Shown piece by piece: positions 34,948 to 37,487 of a stretch of DNA of 37,487 nucleotides (positions are counted from its first letter, which is position 1; every line of letters starts with the position of its first letter). Made by a program: the position numbers and the translations under genes. This DNA comes from a virus. The notes beneath the pieces were generated by a model. The model was given only the letters and a program-made list of their open reading frames with translations, was not told where the DNA came from and did not search any database. The stretch covers positions 1 to 37,487 of the IMG/VR virus record IMGVR_UViG_3300048672_000271, one strand, 5' to 3'.

Positions 34948-35965
34948 ACTCTTTGCCCTCACAGCAAGTCATGTTCCGGCAGGCCCCGTCAATCCTCGGT
35001 TGCATACATTCAGCGCAAACATCCGGCAACACCTCTGCTTCGATAACCTTTTCTTCCGGTTTGACTTTCTCGGCCAGTTTTTCAAGTTTGGTGCAGAGTA
35101 TTTCAAGGCGCTTGCCGTCCAGACTCCGGTAATCTTCTACACCTTCCGTTTCCTTGTATGTCCCTTTAGCGGGGATAAAGGATTCAGTTTTGAGCGTAGC
35201 TTTCTTGGCTTCCATGTCTGTACCGTGGAGTGTATCAAGAGCTGCCTTGATACGCGGGAAATATGTTGTCTGGTTCTCCGTCAGTTTTTTGGATTGTGGC
35301 TGAGTAACGGCAGGCTTGCCGACTTTTGATGTTTCATCTTTAACAAGTTCGTCGCGTACCTCTTCCGGCAGGTCTTCAAGGTCTTGCGAGAAACAGTCAC
35401 TTGCGCCGGTAGCAGTCAGCGTTAAATCTATCTGAGCGCGTTTCTTTGCCATCTTCAAGACGGTATTGGCAAGGTCGGCAGGGTTTGTGCGTACCTGTTG
35501 AGTTAATCCATCCTTGTTCCAATTTGTAGGCTTGCTGAATTTAATACGGCGGCGGTCTTCCGGCGTGGCTTCAAACTCGGCAGGAGATACAGCCCCGCGC
35601 CATTTGTATTTATCTTCATCCGTGGAACACTCGCCGACACCGGACCCCACTATTTCACCGGAGGGGAGAACGCCACGGCACGTCACACGATACCGGAAAC
35701 AGTCGTAACCTGAAAGGTCTTCCACGGAAGGATCAACGGCAATTCGGAAAGTTGAAAGAATAACCTCGGAACCGGCCTTGTAAAGTGACGGCAATTTGCA
35801 CCCTGGGATTATCCCGTAATGAACACCCGCCGGGTTCTTCTCGGTAGGCCCGATCATCACAGATTGCATGACTTCCTGAATCAGCCGTTTTTGGGCTATT
35901 ACAAGCTGTTTGGTTAGCGGCATATTCCCGCTTGCCGCTGGTATGGTCGTCAGTTCGTTGCTCAT
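34940..35965 (-). CDS. Candidate single-strand annealing protein (341 aa)
   Basis: Residues about 25-200 (VMIGPTEKNPAGVHYGIIPG, YKAGSEVILSTFRI, GSGVGECSTDEDKYKWRG, ANTVLKMAKKRAQIDLTLTA, DCFSQDLEDL) follow a pattern common in phages beside exonucleases and NinB. This pattern looks like Rad52/Sak-type annealing proteins, and the KMAKKRA segment would face DNA. A zinc-finger-like tail (VCAECMQPRIDGACRNMTCC) ends it. Naming the protein an annealing protein rests on context and fold pattern. Confidence 0.55.
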   Translation of the reverse strand: MSNELTTIPAASGNMPLTKQLVIAQKRLIQEVMQSVMIGPTEKNPAGVHYGIIPGCKLPSLYKAGSEVILSTFRIAVDPSVEDLSGYDCFRYRVTCRGVLPSGEIVGSGVGECSTDEDKYKWRGAVSPAEFEATPEDRRRIKFSKPTNWNKDGLTQQVRTNPADLANTVLKMAKKRAQIDLTLTATGASDCFSQDLEDLPEEVRDELVKDETSKVGKPAVTQPQSKKLTENQTTYFPRIKAALDTLHGTDMEAKKATLKTESFIPAKGTYKETEGVEDYRSLDGKRLEILCTKLEKLAEKVKPEEKVIEAEVLPDVCAECMQPRIDGACRNMTCCEGKEYE

Positions 35966-36222
35966 ATCTTCGCCTCGATTTCCGCCAGTTCAGCCAGCGC
36001 TTTCAATGCTTCTTCCCTGCCGTTGGCGATAGCATCGGTTATTGCGTCAATCTTTGTGGGACCAAAGCCGCCAGGATACATGGCTTGGGTTGAGATAAAT
36101 TGAAGCTGTGCCTGATATTTGCTAACTGTGTCAAGGTCGCTTTCATAGGGAAACACTATCCCGATAACCTTGCCGTCCAGCACTACCTTCTCTCTCACCA
36201 CTTGTGGTGTGAATGTAATCAT
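35962..36222 (-). CDS. 86-aa hypothetical protein upstream of the annealing protein
   Basis: CGGAGGAACAACC precedes the ATG at 36222 (MITFTPQVVREKVVLDGKVI). Two beta strands lead into a long helix (TDAIANGREEALKALAELAE). It overlaps the annealing-protein start (ATGA). No function known to me. Confidence 0.65.
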   Translation of the reverse strand: MITFTPQVVREKVVLDGKVIGIVFPYESDLDTVSKYQAQLQFISTQAMYPGGFGPTKIDAITDAIANGREEALKALAELAEIEAKI

Positions 36223-36261
36223 GGTTGTTCCTCCGTTTCTTCGAGTTTTGAAAGATAGATT

Positions 36262-36531
36262 TTATCGGTCGTCCTCGTCTGGATAGTCCGGTTCTCTGCT
36301 CATAAATGCGTCCCACACCAAACCTTCAATATCAATAAACGCAGATTCAAGCAGGTTCACCACATCTATTCCCTTATACATAATAGACTCAATCTCAATG
36401 CTTGCCGGTTCGTCGGGTTCAAGCTGCAAACCTGTGCCGCGTTCCCTCATGCCTCTACATGCTTTGTAGTAACAGCCGGAGACTTCTATTTCTTCTCCGT
36501 TGTATACAACTGATTCAGTAAATTTACTCAT
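36262..36531 (-). CDS. 89-aa acidic hypothetical protein
   Basis: GAGGTGATGCT precedes the ATG at 36531 (MSKFTESVVYNGEEIEVSGC). It has three or four strands, an acidic helix (VNLLESAFIDIEGLVWDAF) and the tail YPDEDDR. The phage beta-barrel-like start (VVYNGEEIEVSG) is common in early accessory proteins. Function is unknown. Confidence 0.6.
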   Translation of the reverse strand: MSKFTESVVYNGEEIEVSGCYYKACRGMRERGTGLQLEPDEPASIEIESIMYKGIDVVNLLESAFIDIEGLVWDAFMSREPDYPDEDDR

Positions 36532-36535
36532 AGCA

Positions 36536-36706
36536 TCACCTCAATTCATCCAAAGTTTCCCGCCTACTCTTTCCGCTTGCGGGGTCAATCTCTACACGTA
36601 TAAGCCTCTCTTGCTTTGAGAAAGGGACTCTTGAAACGTGAGTTATGGTCTTGGCTATCTCGTCAAACTCCGGCGTTCCTGGTGTGTAGTGGATGCAATC
36701 ACTCAT
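36536..36706 (-). CDS. 56-aa hypothetical protein
   Basis: The ATG at 36706 (MSDCIHYTPGTPEFDEIAKT) lies eight bases inside the end of the upstream membrane gene (ATGAGTGA). The product has a helix and one strand pair and ends SRRETLDELR. The earlier in-frame start has no ribosome site. Confidence 0.55.
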   Translation of the reverse strand: MSDCIHYTPGTPEFDEIAKTITHVSRVPFSKQERLIRVEIDPASGKSRRETLDELR

Positions 36707-36809
36707 TGTCGTCTCGCTTTTTATCAGGCGGTAGCACATACTTCTCGATTAACAAGGTTGCCATGTACAGGGCAAGGAAGAAAAAGCCGGTTATGTAGAG
36801 GTCAGTCAT
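36699..36809 (-). CDS. 36-aa membrane micro-protein
   Basis: AGAGGTAACCCC precedes the ATG at 36809. MTDLYITGFFFLALYMATLL is one membrane helix followed by a charged tail (EKYVLPPDKKRDDNE). Its start overlaps the previous stop (ATGA). It may belong to early superinfection-type membrane factors, but nothing confirms this. Confidence 0.55.
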   Translation of the reverse strand: MTDLYITGFFFLALYMATLLIEKYVLPPDKKRDDNE

Positions 36810-37012
36810 GGGGTTACCTCTCCGCTGTGTGGTACATCCGCCCATTCGGTCCATTCTAATAATGCGGTTTTACTGTCAGCCGTTTCAAACTCAGGGACAA
36901 TCACACGGTATTGTAGTTTTTGAAAGAGGCGGCTATGTGAATCAACACATATTGACCCCATTGGTGGTGGACCAGATTTCATGCTATGCCATACCCATCT
37001 TATTTCAACCAT
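36806..37012 (-). CDS. 68-aa hypothetical protein
   Basis: GGGGAGAGGGGG lies upstream of the ATG at 37012 (MVEIRWVWHSMKSGPPPMGS). Strands WVWH, LFQKLQYRVIVPE and LLEWTEWADV suggest a small beta barrel. The spacing to the upstream stop is four bases. No function can be seen. Confidence 0.6.
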   Translation of the reverse strand: MVEIRWVWHSMKSGPPPMGSICVDSHSRLFQKLQYRVIVPEFETADSKTALLEWTEWADVPHSGEVTP

Positions 37013-37015
37013 GCC

Positions 37016-37171
37016 CTATTCCCCCTCTCCCCTGACTATGTAGTCGCAGTCCTCGCACATGCTGGTGCGGCCAGCCATAGCGCACAAAGCCATGACAAAC
37101 ACTCCCATGCAACTTCCAACAGCTAGGCCGCAGGAAAACGCAGCCCAATGCTCCCAGATATATTCAATCAT
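37016..37171 (-). CDS. 51-aa membrane protein with C-terminal Cys pair
   Basis: The ATG at 37171 overlaps the pentapeptide-gene stop (ATGA). MIEYIWEHWAAFSCGLAVGS begins a hydrophobic helix (about 10-33), then MCEDCDYIVRGEGE with a C-x2-C pair. Start coupling supports it; the family is not known. Confidence 0.55.
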   Translation of the reverse strand: MIEYIWEHWAAFSCGLAVGSCMGVFVMALCAMAGRTSMCEDCDYIVRGEGE

Positions 37172-37487
37172 TTAATGCCCTCCATAGACGTAATAAACTG
37201 AATAGCAGCGTAGTAATCAGCCCTATCTGTTCTTTCAGATAGTTCAGCCAAAGAACCTGAAAAGCATCCTGTTCTTACAATAGTTTGCTTGTCAGTTACA
37301 AAAACTTGTAGATAGTCGTTACGTGAACCAATCGGCCCGACGGCGAAGTATTTAACTAATGATTCTTCTCCATACTTGGCAACGCGCAGGTCGGCACCGC
37401 GCAGGTTGGCATCGCACAGGTTGGCAACGCGCAGGTCGGCACCGCGCAGGTTGGCATCGCGCAGGTTGGCATCGCACAGGTCGGCAC
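37168..37487 (-). CDS. Pentapeptide-repeat protein, C-terminal part (gene crosses the map junction)
   Basis: From the right end the frame reads seven A(D/N)L-x-x repeats (DANLR, GADLR, VANLC), then a conserved tail KYGEESLVKYFAVGPIGSRN, LQVFVTDKQTIVRTGCFSGS and MEGIK. The DNA repeats in 15-base units. Phage relatives carry the same tail after the beta-helix. With the N-terminal part at 1-120 it makes one 142-residue protein once the shared 11 bases are merged. The repeat count may be under-resolved in the assembly. Confidence 0.85.
   Translation of the reverse strand, partial: ADLCDANLRDANLRGADLRVANLCDANLRGADLRVAKYGEESLVKYFAVGPIGSRNDYLQVFVTDKQTIVRTGCFSGSLAELSERTDRADYYAAIQFITSMEGIK

Noticed and set aside
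1-37487. CRISPR array in the 15-base repeats at the window ends
   Set aside because: The repeats are contiguous, without spacers, and encode in-frame pentapeptides.

Overview
The window looks like an essentially complete genome of a tailed, P22-like podovirus. It carries a terminase pair, a P22-type portal, a scaffold, a DUF4043/N4-gp56-type capsid, gp4- and gp10-like neck proteins, three ejection-type proteins and a tailspike. Every gene I accept lies on the minus strand, so transcription runs from high to low coordinates. I see no integrase, no CI-type repressor, no tRNA and no CRISPR array, so nothing in the sequence supports lysogeny. The lipobox protein, the spike type and the Sec-type signal sequences point to a Gram-negative host; the genus cannot be read from the sequence.

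The map appears circular. Both ends lie inside one pentapeptide-repeat gene (N-terminus at 120..1, C-terminus at 37487..37168). The first and last 11 bases are identical, and merging them restores one 142-residue reading frame.

Early region. A strong promoter at 905-932 starts an operon of small genes (735-875 down to 117), which runs through the pentapeptide gene and across the junction. It continues through small unknowns (37171-35962) into a recombination module: a candidate annealing protein, a PD-(D/E)XK nuclease, a coiled-coil protein, NinB and NinG. An adenine- or cytosine-N4-type DNA methylase and a MazG-like pyrophosphatase lie in the same operon.

Replication region. A second promoter (31086-31114), flanked by a perfect palindrome, drives a leader with a terminator and a possible antiterminator. 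Downstream are a small ribbon-helix-helix-like gene, a replication initiator with iteron-like repeats inside it (candidate origin), a DnaB/RecA-like ATPase and a primase-type zinc protein. A set of small accessory genes follows, including a C5-methylase-like protein (28768-25460).

Late region. A promoter at 25425-25453 precedes a small beta-rich protein, TerS, TerL, portal and a secreted-type small protein. A second similar promoter (20898-20926) precedes scaffold and capsid. A free-standing HNH endonuclease with its own promoter and a start-masking hairpin sits after the capsid gene. Head completion, ejection and tail genes follow (18305-3970). The spike, the fibre and a small fibre-associated protein all begin with Sec-like signal sequences. 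The lysis cassette (3950-2129) has an XhlA-like protein, a CHAP/NlpC-type endolysin, tiny Cys-rich proteins, DUF1353, a holin-like protein and a lipoprotein. A second HNH gene with its own promoter and attenuator-like leader closes the late side at 1252.

The best candidates for undescribed biology are: signal peptides on tail proteins; the I-TevI-like control layout at the HNH gene; the two promoter leaders that share a TAGTG(G)TGGCTGGC element before a terminator; the shared CTTAG/CTAAG operator half-sites; and the iteron cluster.
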